A stretch of 64,000 nucleotides of DNA from NCBI GenBank assembly GCA_937920725.1, contig CALEUW010000030.1:1-64000 (forward strand), given 5' to 3'. This DNA comes from UMGS1601 sp900553335 (GTDB lineage Bacteria; Bacillota; Clostridia; Oscillospirales; Ruminococcaceae). A program made the translations under genes and the position numbers. Below the pieces are notes generated by a model, which ran no database searches, was not told the origin of the DNA, and saw only the letters and a list, made by a program, of their open reading frames with translations. Of this stretch, positions 34,132 through 42,581 are shown piece after piece (the stretch's first letter is position 1; each line of letters opens with the position of its first letter).

Positions 34132-35325
34132 ATGTCGGCACTTAACGAAACGCCAAGAGCGAATAGGCTTCATATAGGGTTTTTCGGAAAAAGAAACAGC
34201 GGAAAGTCGAGCTTGATAAACGCATTTACATCTCAGGATATTTCAATTGTTTCCGATACTCCGGGAACAACGACAGATCCTGTGTATAAATCTATGGAGA
34301 TTCTTCCGCTCGGAGCGTGCGTCCTGATAGACACGGCAGGCTTTGATGATATCGGAGAACTTGGAGAAATAAGAGTTGAAAAGACAAGACTTGCTGCTGA
34401 AAAGACAGATATAGCAGTAGTGCTTGTAACGGGCAGCGATCTCTCTAAAGAAAAGGAATGGTATGAGTACTTTAAGGAAAGAAAAACTCCTGTTTTGATA
34501 TGTGTATCAAAATCCGATATTCTAAGCGGCAAGGACGAGTATGTAAAAAGAGTTAAACACGAATTCAGCGTATCTCCGATTACTCTAAGCTCATATACAA
34601 AAGAGGGAATATCCAAGTTTAAAGAAGCTTTAATGAGAATTATTCCTGAAGATTATGAAGCGGCGTCAATAACCGGAGAGCTTTGCGAAGAAAATGACTT
34701 GGTGCTGCTTGTTATGCCACAGGACATTCAAGCTCCGAAGGGAAGACTTATCCTGCCTCAGGTACAGACTATAAGAGAGCTTTTGGATAAAAAGTGTGTT
34801 GTGATGAGCTGTACAACGGACAAAATAGACGAAACGCTTGACGCTCTTTCAAGACCTCCGAAGCTCATAATTACCGATTCGCAGGTTTTTAAAACGGTTT
34901 ATGAAAAAAAGCCTGCTGAGAGTCTGCTGACTTCGTTCTCAACCCTTTTTGCAGGGTATAAGGGAGATATAAGCTATTACATTGAAGGAGCGAATCATAT
35001 TTCAGAGCTTACTGAAGATTCTAGAATTTTAATTGCTGAATGCTGTACTCATGCGCCTTTATCGGAGGATATAGGAAGAGAAAAGCTTCCTAAGCTTTTA
35101 AGAAAAAGAATAGGACAAAATCTTAAAATTGATTTTGTAAGCGGAAGTAATTTCCCTGAAGATTTGCGGGGATATGATCTTGTTATTCAATGCGGAGCTT
35201 GTATGTTTAACAGAAAATATGTAATGAGCAGAATAGCGAGGGCGAAAGAGCAAAATGTCAAAATGTCTAACTACGGAGTAGTGATTGCTCGTCTGAACGG
35301 AATTTTAGATAAGATAAGTTATTAA
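34132..35325 (+). CDS. hydF: [FeFe] hydrogenase maturation GTPase HydF
   Basis: Scaffold on which the [2Fe] subcluster is assembled before transfer to apo-hydrogenase. The 397-residue protein has an N-terminal Era-like GTPase domain (P-loop GKRNSGKSS at 19-27, DTPGTTTDP, DTAGFDD), a dimerisation region and a C-terminal cluster-binding region with CTH and QCGACMFN. ATG 34132 lies 9 nt after GGAGG. Ends at a bidirectional terminator. Confidence 0.95.
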   Translation: MSALNETPRANRLHIGFFGKRNSGKSSLINAFTSQDISIVSDTPGTTTDPVYKSMEILPLGACVLIDTAGFDDIGELGEIRVEKTRLAAEKTDIAVVLVTGSDLSKEKEWYEYFKERKTPVLICVSKSDILSGKDEYVKRVKHEFSVSPITLSSYTKEGISKFKEALMRIIPEDYEAASITGELCEENDLVLLVMPQDIQAPKGRLILPQVQTIRELLDKKCVVMSCTTDKIDETLDALSRPPKLIITDSQVFKTVYEKKPAESLLTSFSTLFAGYKGDISYYIEGANHISELTEDSRILIAECCTHAPLSEDIGREKLPKLLRKRIGQNLKIDFVSGSNFPEDLRGYDLVIQCGACMFNRKYVMSRIARAKEQNVKMSNYGVVIARLNGILDKISY

Positions 35326-35336
35326 GCGGATATGTA

Positions 35337-35365
35337 AAAGTGGCTTTAGCGTTAAGCCACTTTTT
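35337..35365. terminator. Bidirectional terminator between hydF and a lipoprotein gene
   Basis: AAAAGTGGCTT (35337-35347) pairs with AAGCCACTTTTT (35354-35365); convergent genes on both sides. Confidence 0.85.
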
Positions 35366-35369
35366 CTTT

Positions 35370-35723
35370 TTAGCGAACGATATCATCAACAGCATCTTTG
35401 ACACCGTCTACGCCGTCTTCAACTCCATCAGCAATGTCATTTCCGATATTGGCAGCATCAGAGGAAAGCTCTTCAAGTCCGTCCTCAACCGCATTACCGT
35501 CATTGGTATTGTCAGTACGGTCGTTTATATTGTCTGTTGTGTCATTATCGTTGTCGTTTACGGAAGAACGATCGTCATTATCATTTCTTCTGGTAGTTGT
35601 AGTAGTTGTGGTGGTTGATGAGGAATCGTTTCGGTTGGTGTCATTGTCATTGTTATTTTTACAGCCTGCAAAAATGAATGCAGCAGTAAGTGCCGACAGC
35701 ATGACAGCAAGTAATTTTTTCAT
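35370..35723 (-). CDS. Small low-complexity lipoprotein
   Basis: A 117-residue predicted lipoprotein: signal peptide with lipobox FAGC, then an Asn/Asp-rich segment with a run of eight Thr, then an acidic region with VEDGVDGVKDAVDD-like heptads that may form an amphipathic helix. AAAGGTG precedes the ATG. Function unknown; a surface linker or stress-type lipoprotein is possible. The opposite strand has open frames here, but they mirror this repetitive composition. Confidence 0.7.
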   Translation of the reverse strand: MKKLLAVMLSALTAAFIFAGCKNNNDNDTNRNDSSSTTTTTTTTRRNDNDDRSSVNDNDNDTTDNINDRTDNTNDGNAVEDGLEELSSDAANIGNDIADGVEDGVDGVKDAVDDIVR

Positions 35724-35900
35724 GGTTTATCACCTTTCTTAAAAAAGTTTGTAATGAGTTTTATCTCAAAGTTATATTTCTCATAATCGGGATAATTATT
35801 CAAAAAAAGATTGCCAAAGTAAATTTTAGAGTTTGTTTTGGTAAAGTATTGAAAAAAAGAAGGTTGTGTGTTAATATTCAATTATACCTTAGATTTTTTG

Positions 35901-36036
35901 TTCAATAAGGGATAACACTCTGTCATTCAACAAACGACCGAGCATTAGCCATTTAGGGTTTCAGTGGGAGATTGTTCCACAATTTAAAGGCTAAGTTTTC
36001 CGCCGTCTTTAAAGCTGCGGAAACAGACGTTGTTAT
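35901..36036 (+). repeat. Family 1 intergenic repeat (long subtype)
   Basis: Shares TTCAATAAGG, CATTCAACAAACGACCG, the AGC(A/G)TTAGCC block and the terminal CGTTGTTAT with 3893-4058. It lies 55 bp before the alpha-galactosidase start, so probably within or next to its leader. No gene lies in 35724-36091. Confidence 0.75.
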
Positions 36037-36091
36037 ATTACAGATCAAATGATATATCTAAACGATAAAATAAAATAGGAGAGAATAAATT

Positions 36092-38185
36092 ATGAAAAGA
36101 ATTAAAATTACTGAAAACGGAATAAACCTGGTTTTTGAAATTACTGATGAGGAAGAGTTTCGATTTCTGCATTTTTCATGTCTTGAATTTGACGAGAGAA
36201 CGCTTGGAAAACCTGAACATATGAAAGGGTTTCAGTTTCTTGAATTTAACGTTTCGGGTATTGACCGTCCGTATGAGCGTCACGGCAACAAATATATCGT
36301 AACTGCTCCGGGCTATAGGATGAAGTTCAAAGGCATTGAGGATTATAGAAACGATAACGGGCGGGTGCTCGAGATAAATCTGGCGGACGAAGCAACGGGC
36401 CTTAATACCGTTACAAGGATTCAGTTTTATGACGGAGTTTCGGTTGCAAGGTTTGTAACTGAGGTTATAAATAAAGGCGATGAAACTTATGGAATTGAAT
36501 ATATTTCTTCGTTTAATCTTTCGGGAATTGAAAAAGAGGGTGAAACCTCACAGGAAGAAAAGATTGAGATTCACATTCCTCATAACTCATGGTATAGGGA
36601 GATGCAATGGAGAAAATATTCACTCCATGACCTTGGAATGGATGAGTGTATGGAAACTCTCGAGCAGCATTCATCAAAACCAATAAGGATATCAAATGCA
36701 GGAAACTGGTCTACCAAAGAATTTCTGCCTATGGCGCTCATCAGAAATAACGAAACCGACTCTAACCTCTTTTTCCAAATAGAAAACAACGGCTCGTGGC
36801 ATTGGGAGATCTCCGATACCGAAGGGCATCTATACCTTTCTGTTTCAGGACCGAACGAGATATATTCGCATTGGTATAAAAGATTAAAGCCTGACGAGAA
36901 ATTTGTTACAGTACCGGTTGCGGTAGGCTCAGCTAAAGGCTCATACGAAACAGCATTCGGAGAGCTTACAAAATACAGAAGAAAAATAAGAAGGAAAAAT
37001 GACGACAACGAGTCGCTTGCTGTAATTTTCAACGACTACATGAACTGCCTTTGGGCATGGCCTACAGAGGAAGCGGAATATCCGCTTATTGATGCGGCGG
37101 CAGAGGTCGGCTGTGAGTATTTTTGCATTGACGCAGGCTGGTATGCAGACGGATATTGGTGGGACAGCGTAGGAGAATGGAAGGAATCGAGAAAGCGCTT
37201 CCCGAACGGGCTTAAAACGCTTACTGATTATATTCGTTCTAAAGGTCTTATTCCGGGGATCTGGATAGAGCTTGAGGTTATGGGAATAAACTGCCCTATT
37301 GCAAAAGAAGTTCCTGACGACTGGTTTTTCTGCCGACACGGTAAGCGTGTTTATGACAGAAGCCGTTATCAGCTTGATTTCAGAAATCCCGAGGTCATAA
37401 AATTTGCCGATGATACGATAGAAAGGCTTGTAAACGATTACGGAGTAGGATATTTGAAAATAGATTACAACATTGAGCCGGGCATAGGAACTGATAAATA
37501 TGCGGATTCATGTGGTGACGGACTTTTGGAGCATGAAAGAGCTTATCTTAGATGGCTTGATAAAACCTTTGAAAAATATCCCGATCTGATAATTGAAAAC
37601 TGCTCGTCGGGAGGAATGAGAATAGATTATGCGCTTTTATCGCGCTGTTCAATACAGTCCGTTTCGGATCAGGCAGATTATAAATATAATTCCGTAATAG
37701 CTGCAAACTCACCTAGCGCACTTACTCCTGAACAGGCAGCTATCTGGAGCTATCCTTTAAACGAAGGTGACGATGAGGAAGTAGTGTTTAATATGATAAA
37801 TGCAATGCTGCTTCGTATTCATCAGTCGGGACATCTTGCGAATATTTCAAAATCAAGACGTGAGCTTGTAAAGGAAGCAATCAGCGTTTATAAATCAATC
37901 AGAGATGATATAAAAACTTCTATTCCTTTCTGGAGTCTTGGATTTGCATCATTTCAAGATGACTTTTTATCCTTGGGACTTGACTGCGGAGATAAGGCGT
38001 ATGTGGCAGTATGGCGAAAAAGCGGAGATGATGATACTGTAATCTTGCCGTTTGAATTTACGCCGCTTAGTGCAAAATGCATCTACCCTGCTTTTAATGA
38101 ATGGAACTGCGAAATTGTTTCAAATGCATTAAAAGTCGAGCTTAAAAAACCGTATTCTGCACGTCTGTTTGAAATTTATAAATAG
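36092..38185 (+). CDS. GH36 alpha-galactosidase
   Basis: Hydrolyses alpha-1,6-galactosides such as melibiose and raffinose oligosaccharides; no signal peptide, so cytoplasmic. The 697-residue protein has the N-terminal beta-supersandwich and a TIM barrel with WAWPTEEAEYP, CIDAGWYADG, the nucleophile Asp in YLKIDYN (about 458), and the acid/base Asp in SVSDQADY (about 526). AGGAGAG precedes the ATG. It stands alone with no transporter beside it, and its 3' end overlaps the convergent lnt gene by 57 bp. Confidence 0.9.
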   Translation: MKRIKITENGINLVFEITDEEEFRFLHFSCLEFDERTLGKPEHMKGFQFLEFNVSGIDRPYERHGNKYIVTAPGYRMKFKGIEDYRNDNGRVLEINLADEATGLNTVTRIQFYDGVSVARFVTEVINKGDETYGIEYISSFNLSGIEKEGETSQEEKIEIHIPHNSWYREMQWRKYSLHDLGMDECMETLEQHSSKPIRISNAGNWSTKEFLPMALIRNNETDSNLFFQIENNGSWHWEISDTEGHLYLSVSGPNEIYSHWYKRLKPDEKFVTVPVAVGSAKGSYETAFGELTKYRRKIRRKNDDNESLAVIFNDYMNCLWAWPTEEAEYPLIDAAAEVGCEYFCIDAGWYADGYWWDSVGEWKESRKRFPNGLKTLTDYIRSKGLIPGIWIELEVMGINCPIAKEVPDDWFFCRHGKRVYDRSRYQLDFRNPEVIKFADDTIERLVNDYGVGYLKIDYNIEPGIGTDKYADSCGDGLLEHERAYLRWLDKTFEKYPDLIIENCSSGGMRIDYALLSRCSIQSVSDQADYKYNSVIAANSPSALTPEQAAIWSYPLNEGDDEEVVFNMINAMLLRIHQSGHLANISKSRRELVKEAISVYKSIRDDIKTSIPFWSLGFASFQDDFLSLGLDCGDKAYVAVWRKSGDDDTVILPFEFTPLSAKCIYPAFNEWNCEIVSNALKVELKKPYSARLFEIYK

Positions 38186-39724
38186 CATATATACATAAAC
38201 CAAAAACGAAATAATAATCCAAAGATTTCCTGTTTTTGTGTAAAAAGTGTTTTTAGTTATTTTTGAAATTTCTGCCTTGACATAACCTGTCTTTCCTTCT
38301 GAAATGGAGCTTATGACTTCGCCTTTTGGGGAAATTATTGCGGAAATTCCGGAGTTTGCGGATCTGACAAGGTAACGATTATTCTCAACACTCCTTAAAA
38401 TGCTGTGGCGGAAGTGAAGCTTTTGAAGAAATGTGTCAGGAAACCAAGAATCATTTGTCGGAACAGCGATAACTTCGCCGCCGGACTTAACCTGTTTTCT
38501 GATTATCGTGGGGTAGATGCTCTCTATGCAGATTCCGACACAAACTAAAGCATTTTCAGCTTTAAGCGGCTGTATCTTATCAGCGGAAGAAAGACTTTTT
38601 GTTCCGTCAAAAAGAGTGTCAGAAAAAAACGAAAATTCTCCGAACGGTACTAAAATGGATTTTAAATAGGTATTGGTTTTATCATTTGCAAAAGAGCAGT
38701 ATGCGTTATAGCTTTTGCCGTCATTTTTATAAAAAATTCCTGTTAAAAGCTCGGCATTAGTACTGTTTACAATTCTGTTGATAGAATATTCTACACCTTT
38801 GCTTTCTATTGAAGTGGTGATGGCGGTTTCCGGAAGAAAAATCATATCTACATCACCTATTTTTGAGATTTCTTTTTTGTATAAGCTTAGGGGCGATGTG
38901 ACTTTCCATTTTTCAAGCCCTGATTTATCTATTTGCACTGCGGCTGCGGTTAAAGTGCCGCCGTCGGCATCTTGAGGCATATTTAGCCTTATTGTTCCAT
39001 AGATGATGTTTGAAAGAAAAATCAAAAAGGCTAAAAGTACTGATGTTAATGATTTTAAGCTTATAATCCTTGTTATAAGCGCACAGGCAAAAAGACCGTT
39101 TATTAAAACTATAATAAATGTTATAAAAAGAGAGCCGAAAAGACTTGAAATTTGCAAAAATGAACTTAATCCGCAGACGCTTAAAGACACAGTTGCAATA
39201 GGAAATCCGAGAATCGGAATTATACTTACAAGATATTCTCCCAATGTAAACAGCAATGAATAGCAAAAGCAGTCGACTATCCGGCCTTTGGAGAATCGGA
39301 AAAACACAAGTGTCGGAAGTATATGAATAATGCTTGTAATTAAGCTTAAAAGGATAACGCTTAGGATTGAAAGAATGATTCCCAAAGCTTTTGAAATATC
39401 CAAAATTTCATAAAGCTTAAATAGAAAGCTAAAGGATAATGAATAATAAATAAAGAAAAATACAGCGCTGCTTTTTAAAAAGTCTTTAAACTTTGAACAG
39501 CGAAAAATGCTGATTAAAAAAGGCATAAGTGCAGCAAAGCTTACACTCGGAACAGAAAAAATACATATAATTAAAAACATAACTACCGACGACATGGCAG
39601 GCAGTAAAAGATTAAAATGTTTTAGTTTCATATTTGCTATTGTTTCCGAACGGACAGGATAAATACTTGTAAAAAATGTATTGAAAAAGACTTTAAAAGC
39701 AGAGGGTTTTTTGTTTTTATACAT
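38129..39724 (-). CDS. lnt: Apolipoprotein N-acyltransferase
   Basis: Transfers a third acyl chain to the N-terminal Cys of lipoproteins at the outer membrane face. The product (about 531 residues) has several N-terminal membrane segments, a nitrilase domain with the Glu (FLPETAI), Lys (LKSILVPFGEF) and Cys (VGICIESIYP) of the catalytic triad, and a C-terminal membrane helix. ATG 39724 follows AAAGGACA. Lnt is mostly a Gram-negative and actinobacterial enzyme but occurs in some Clostridia. The last 57 bp are antisense to the GH36 gene. Confidence 0.85.
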   Translation of the reverse strand: MYKNKKPSAFKVFFNTFFTSIYPVRSETIANMKLKHFNLLLPAMSSVVMFLIICIFSVPSVSFAALMPFLISIFRCSKFKDFLKSSAVFFFIYYSLSFSFLFKLYEILDISKALGIILSILSVILLSLITSIIHILPTLVFFRFSKGRIVDCFCYSLLFTLGEYLVSIIPILGFPIATVSLSVCGLSSFLQISSLFGSLFITFIIVLINGLFACALITRIISLKSLTSVLLAFLIFLSNIIYGTIRLNMPQDADGGTLTAAAVQIDKSGLEKWKVTSPLSLYKKEISKIGDVDMIFLPETAITTSIESKGVEYSINRIVNSTNAELLTGIFYKNDGKSYNAYCSFANDKTNTYLKSILVPFGEFSFFSDTLFDGTKSLSSADKIQPLKAENALVCVGICIESIYPTIIRKQVKSGGEVIAVPTNDSWFPDTFLQKLHFRHSILRSVENNRYLVRSANSGISAIISPKGEVISSISEGKTGYVKAEISKITKNTFYTKTGNLWIIISFLVYVYMLFINFKQTCRIRFFKLDF

Positions 39725-39826
39725 AATAATTGTCCTTTTAATTAAAAAATACACATATTGATTTAATTATACAATATCATAGCCTTTTCAGCAAGATGCA
39801 GCAAACGGAAAAAAGAGGGGATAAAA

Positions 39827-41158
39827 ATGAACATAGTGCTTAGTCCACAAGTTAAGTCAGCGATTTCAAAGCTTCGTGACTGCGGCTTTTTGGCATATGC
39901 TGTAGGCGGGTGCGTAAGAGATAATGTCATGGGAAAGCTCCCGCATGACTGGGATATTACAACTAATGCTGCTCCGCTTCAGATAAAAAATGTTTTTAGG
40001 GATTTTAAGACGTTTAATATGGGCATAAAATACGGAACAGTATCTGTTATCATCGACGGAGAAATATTTGAAATAACAACATTTAGAGATGAGAAAAATT
40101 ATTCAGATCACAGAACGCCGGGTGAGGTCAATTTTGTAGGAAGCTTAGAAGAAGATTTAAAACGCCGTGATTTTACTATAAATGCTCTTTGCACAACAGA
40201 CGGAGAGGTAATAGATTTTTTCGGCGGACTAAAGGATATAAATAATAAGATTATAAAAGCGATAGGAGATCCCGACGAGAGATTTTGTGAGGACGCACTT
40301 AGAATTATAAGAGCGCTTAGGTTTTCCTCAACCCTGAGCTTTGAGATAGAAGAAAAAACTAAAAAGAGTATATTTAAAAACAGATGGCTGTTAAGGTATG
40401 TTTCCAGGGAGCGTATAAGAGATGAGCTTTTAAAGCTTCTTTCGGGACAAAATGTAAAAAACGTATTAATTGAGTATAAAGAAATAATAGCGGTTGTTGT
40501 TCCAGAAGTTCGCCGTATGTTTGATGTTTTGCAAAATACGCCTCATCATAAGTATGATATTTATAATCATACAGTTGAAAGTGTAGCCGGTATTTCTCCG
40601 GATCCGATTTTAAGGCTTACAATGCTTTTACACGATATAGGAAAGCCGAGCGTTTTAAAAACAGACCGATACGGCGTAATGCATTTTAAAACTCACCCTC
40701 AGCAGAGCGTTAAGATTGCCGATAGGGTTTTGCACTCTCTGAAAATGTCAAACGAGGATAAAAAATATATTCTCTCGCTTATCAAAGAGCATGACAACAG
40801 AGTTGAAGAAAGCGAAAGTAAAATGAAACGTCTTTTAAGGGCGTATGATTTCAGCGAACGGTTTTTTGATGATTATATGCAAGTTCGGTTTGCCGATACT
40901 TCGGCGCAGTCTGAGTATCTGAAAAAAGAAAAGCTTGATAAGCTTCATTCACTTTATATAAATGCAAAGGAATTTTTAAAGTCAAATAATGCTGTAAGGC
41001 GAAATGAGCTTTCAGTAAACGGAAATGATCTTTTGAAGTTGGGGTTTTCCGGTGTGGAAATAGGGGATATATTAAACGAGATGGTTTATCTTATAGAATC
41101 GGGGTACATTAATAATACAAGAGAGGAACTGATCAGATTTGCAAAATCAAAAAAGTAA
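39827..41158 (+). CDS. cca: CCA tRNA nucleotidyltransferase
   Basis: Adds or repairs the 3'-CCA end of tRNAs. The 443-residue class II enzyme has the nucleotidyltransferase head (VGGCVRDNVMGKLPHDWDI with the Asp pair, RRDFTINAL), the neck and body, and an HD domain (HTVESVAG, LLHDIGKP, KEHDNR) as in many Firmicutes. AGAGGGG precedes the ATG. A VanZ-like gene overlaps or abuts its 3' end. Confidence 0.93.
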   Translation: MNIVLSPQVKSAISKLRDCGFLAYAVGGCVRDNVMGKLPHDWDITTNAAPLQIKNVFRDFKTFNMGIKYGTVSVIIDGEIFEITTFRDEKNYSDHRTPGEVNFVGSLEEDLKRRDFTINALCTTDGEVIDFFGGLKDINNKIIKAIGDPDERFCEDALRIIRALRFSSTLSFEIEEKTKKSIFKNRWLLRYVSRERIRDELLKLLSGQNVKNVLIEYKEIIAVVVPEVRRMFDVLQNTPHHKYDIYNHTVESVAGISPDPILRLTMLLHDIGKPSVLKTDRYGVMHFKTHPQQSVKIADRVLHSLKMSNEDKKYILSLIKEHDNRVEESESKMKRLLRAYDFSERFFDDYMQVRFADTSAQSEYLKKEKLDKLHSLYINAKEFLKSNNAVRRNELSVNGNDLLKLGFSGVEIGDILNEMVYLIESGYINNTREELIRFAKSKK

Positions 41159-41165
41159 ACGGAGA

Positions 41166-41651
41166 ATGATTTATAATGTGTCGGTATGGATTCTAACATT
41201 CATTTGGCTTTGCGTTATATTTTATTTTTCATCACAGCCAAGCGAAGAATCTGATGAACAAACATCTTTTGTCATAAATATACTTAGCAGGCTTTTTGAT
41301 GTTGATATTTCTCAGGGTGGAACGATCGAACAGTTTGGAATTTTACATAGCATAGATTTTTTTGTGAGAAAAACTGCTCATCTAACAGAGTATGCAGTTC
41401 TAGGTGTATTAAGCTTTTTATCCTTAAAGGAGATTAGCCGTAAATTTGAAAAACAGCGCCTGTTTCAGATGTCGAGTGCTTTAATATTTTGTCTTTTGTA
41501 TGCGGTAAGCGATGAGATTCATCAGATGTTTGTTCCCGGAAGAAGTCCAATGATAAGAGATGTGATGATAGATTTTTGCGGAAGTTTGGTAGGAGTCGGT
41601 GTTTGTTTTATTATTGTACTGATTTTTGGAAGAATTCGGAGGTCAATTTAA
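41166..41651 (+). CDS. VanZ-family membrane protein
   Basis: A small integral membrane protein of about 160 residues with four hydrophobic segments and the VanZ signatures FYFSSQPSEES, RKTAHLTEYAVLG and DEIHQMFVPGRSP...DVMID. The family is named for a teicoplanin-resistance accessory protein; most members have unknown roles. The start is uncertain: ATG 41166 has GGAG only 2 nt upstream, whereas TTG 41139, overlapping cca by 20 bp, has GAGG 12 nt upstream. Confidence 0.8.
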   Translation: MIYNVSVWILTFIWLCVIFYFSSQPSEESDEQTSFVINILSRLFDVDISQGGTIEQFGILHSIDFFVRKTAHLTEYAVLGVLSFLSLKEISRKFEKQRLFQMSSALIFCLLYAVSDEIHQMFVPGRSPMIRDVMIDFCGSLVGVGVCFIIVLIFGRIRRSI

Positions 41652-41800
41652 TTTGTAATGTATAATTGGTAATTACAACTGACAATGATTAACGGTAGTT
41701 GACAACGAACCGTTGTGATATGTCTGGAAAGGTGGAAAAATATCTTAAAATTCAGGCGGTGTTTATACATTTTTTGGATAAAACAGAGAATAATCGGAAT

Positions 41801-41854
41801 CTGTTAAAAAATTAACAATCATATATTGACATAGTATTTAAGATGAAGTATAAT
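41801..41854 (+). promoter_or_regulatory. Rex operator and promoter of rex-adhE
   Basis: CTGTTAAAAAATTAACAA (41801-41818) fits the Rex consensus TTGTTAA-n4-TTAACAA with one mismatch. Eight bp downstream is TTGACA (41826-41831), 17 bp, TATAAT (41849-41854). Rex, an NADH/NAD+ sensor encoded next, would repress its own transcription and that of adhE until NADH rises. The rest of the gap after the VanZ gene contains only a degenerate TGACAATG-type repeat (about 41662-41705). Confidence 0.8.
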
Positions 41855-41906
41855 GTAATCGGTAAAAAAATACTGATTAAATTTTGCCGAGCAAAACCCA
41901 TGAGAG

Positions 41907-42539
41907 GTGTTGATTTTTATCGGTAAAGAGGTATCAAAAAGAACGCTGAAGCGATTGCCTAATTACCTGACCTATTTAAAGTCCAAGCAGTGCGACGGAG
42001 TTATAAATATTTCAGCTCCGACGGTGGCGAGGGATTTAGGTCTTAATGAGGTTAAGGTCAGAAAAGATTTGGCGATTGTGAGCCGTGGCGGAGGAAAGCC
42101 GAAAACAGGGTATATTCTCAGTTCTATTGTAGAGGATATTGAGAGTTTTTTAGGCTATGATAATCTAAAGGACGCAATTATTGCCGGAGTTGGAAATTTG
42201 GGGAGTGCGCTTTTGTCGTACAAAGGGTTTTTAGAATACGGCATGAATGTTGTCGCCGGATTTGACACAGATCAAAACATTATAGGCAAAACGATTCACG
42301 GCAAAAGGATATATGATATATCCGAGCTTTCCGAAACCGTAAAAAAGTTAAATATCCGTCTTGGAATAATAACCGTGCCGTCAGAATATGCACAGCAGGT
42401 TTGCAACGAGATGGTTAAAGGCGGAATTCTTGCTGTCTGGAATTTCGCACAGGTACAGCTCGTCGTCCCTGACGGAGTGATTGTACAAAACGAAAATATG
42501 GCAGCATCACTCGCAGTTCTGTCAGCGATGATAGAATAA
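41907..42539 (+). CDS. rex: Redox-sensing transcriptional repressor Rex
   Basis: Binds DNA when NADH/NAD+ is low and releases when NADH is high. About 210 residues: winged helix (SKRTLKRLPNYLTYLK, ISAPTVARDLGLNEVKVRKDLA) and a Rossmann NADH domain (GVGNLGSALLSY, FDTD). The start is odd: GAGAGG (41902-41907) sits too close to the GTG (41907) and TTG (41910) codons, and no ATG is in frame; an ATT (41913) or ATC (41919) start cannot be excluded. Followed by adhE 42 bp later. Confidence 0.9.
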   Translation: MLIFIGKEVSKRTLKRLPNYLTYLKSKQCDGVINISAPTVARDLGLNEVKVRKDLAIVSRGGGKPKTGYILSSIVEDIESFLGYDNLKDAIIAGVGNLGSALLSYKGFLEYGMNVVAGFDTDQNIIGKTIHGKRIYDISELSETVKKLNIRLGIITVPSEYAQQVCNEMVKGGILAVWNFAQVQLVVPDGVIVQNENMAASLAVLSAMIE

Positions 42540-42581
42540 CTTCAAGTTTACAAATATTTTATGAATAGGAGAGATTCACTT

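Noticed and set aside
35340..35742. Ser/Val-rich plus-strand frames antisense to the small lipoprotein gene
   Set aside because: They mirror the Asn/Asp/Thr-rich repetitive codons of the minus-strand lipoprotein, which has a signal peptide, lipobox and ribosome binding site.
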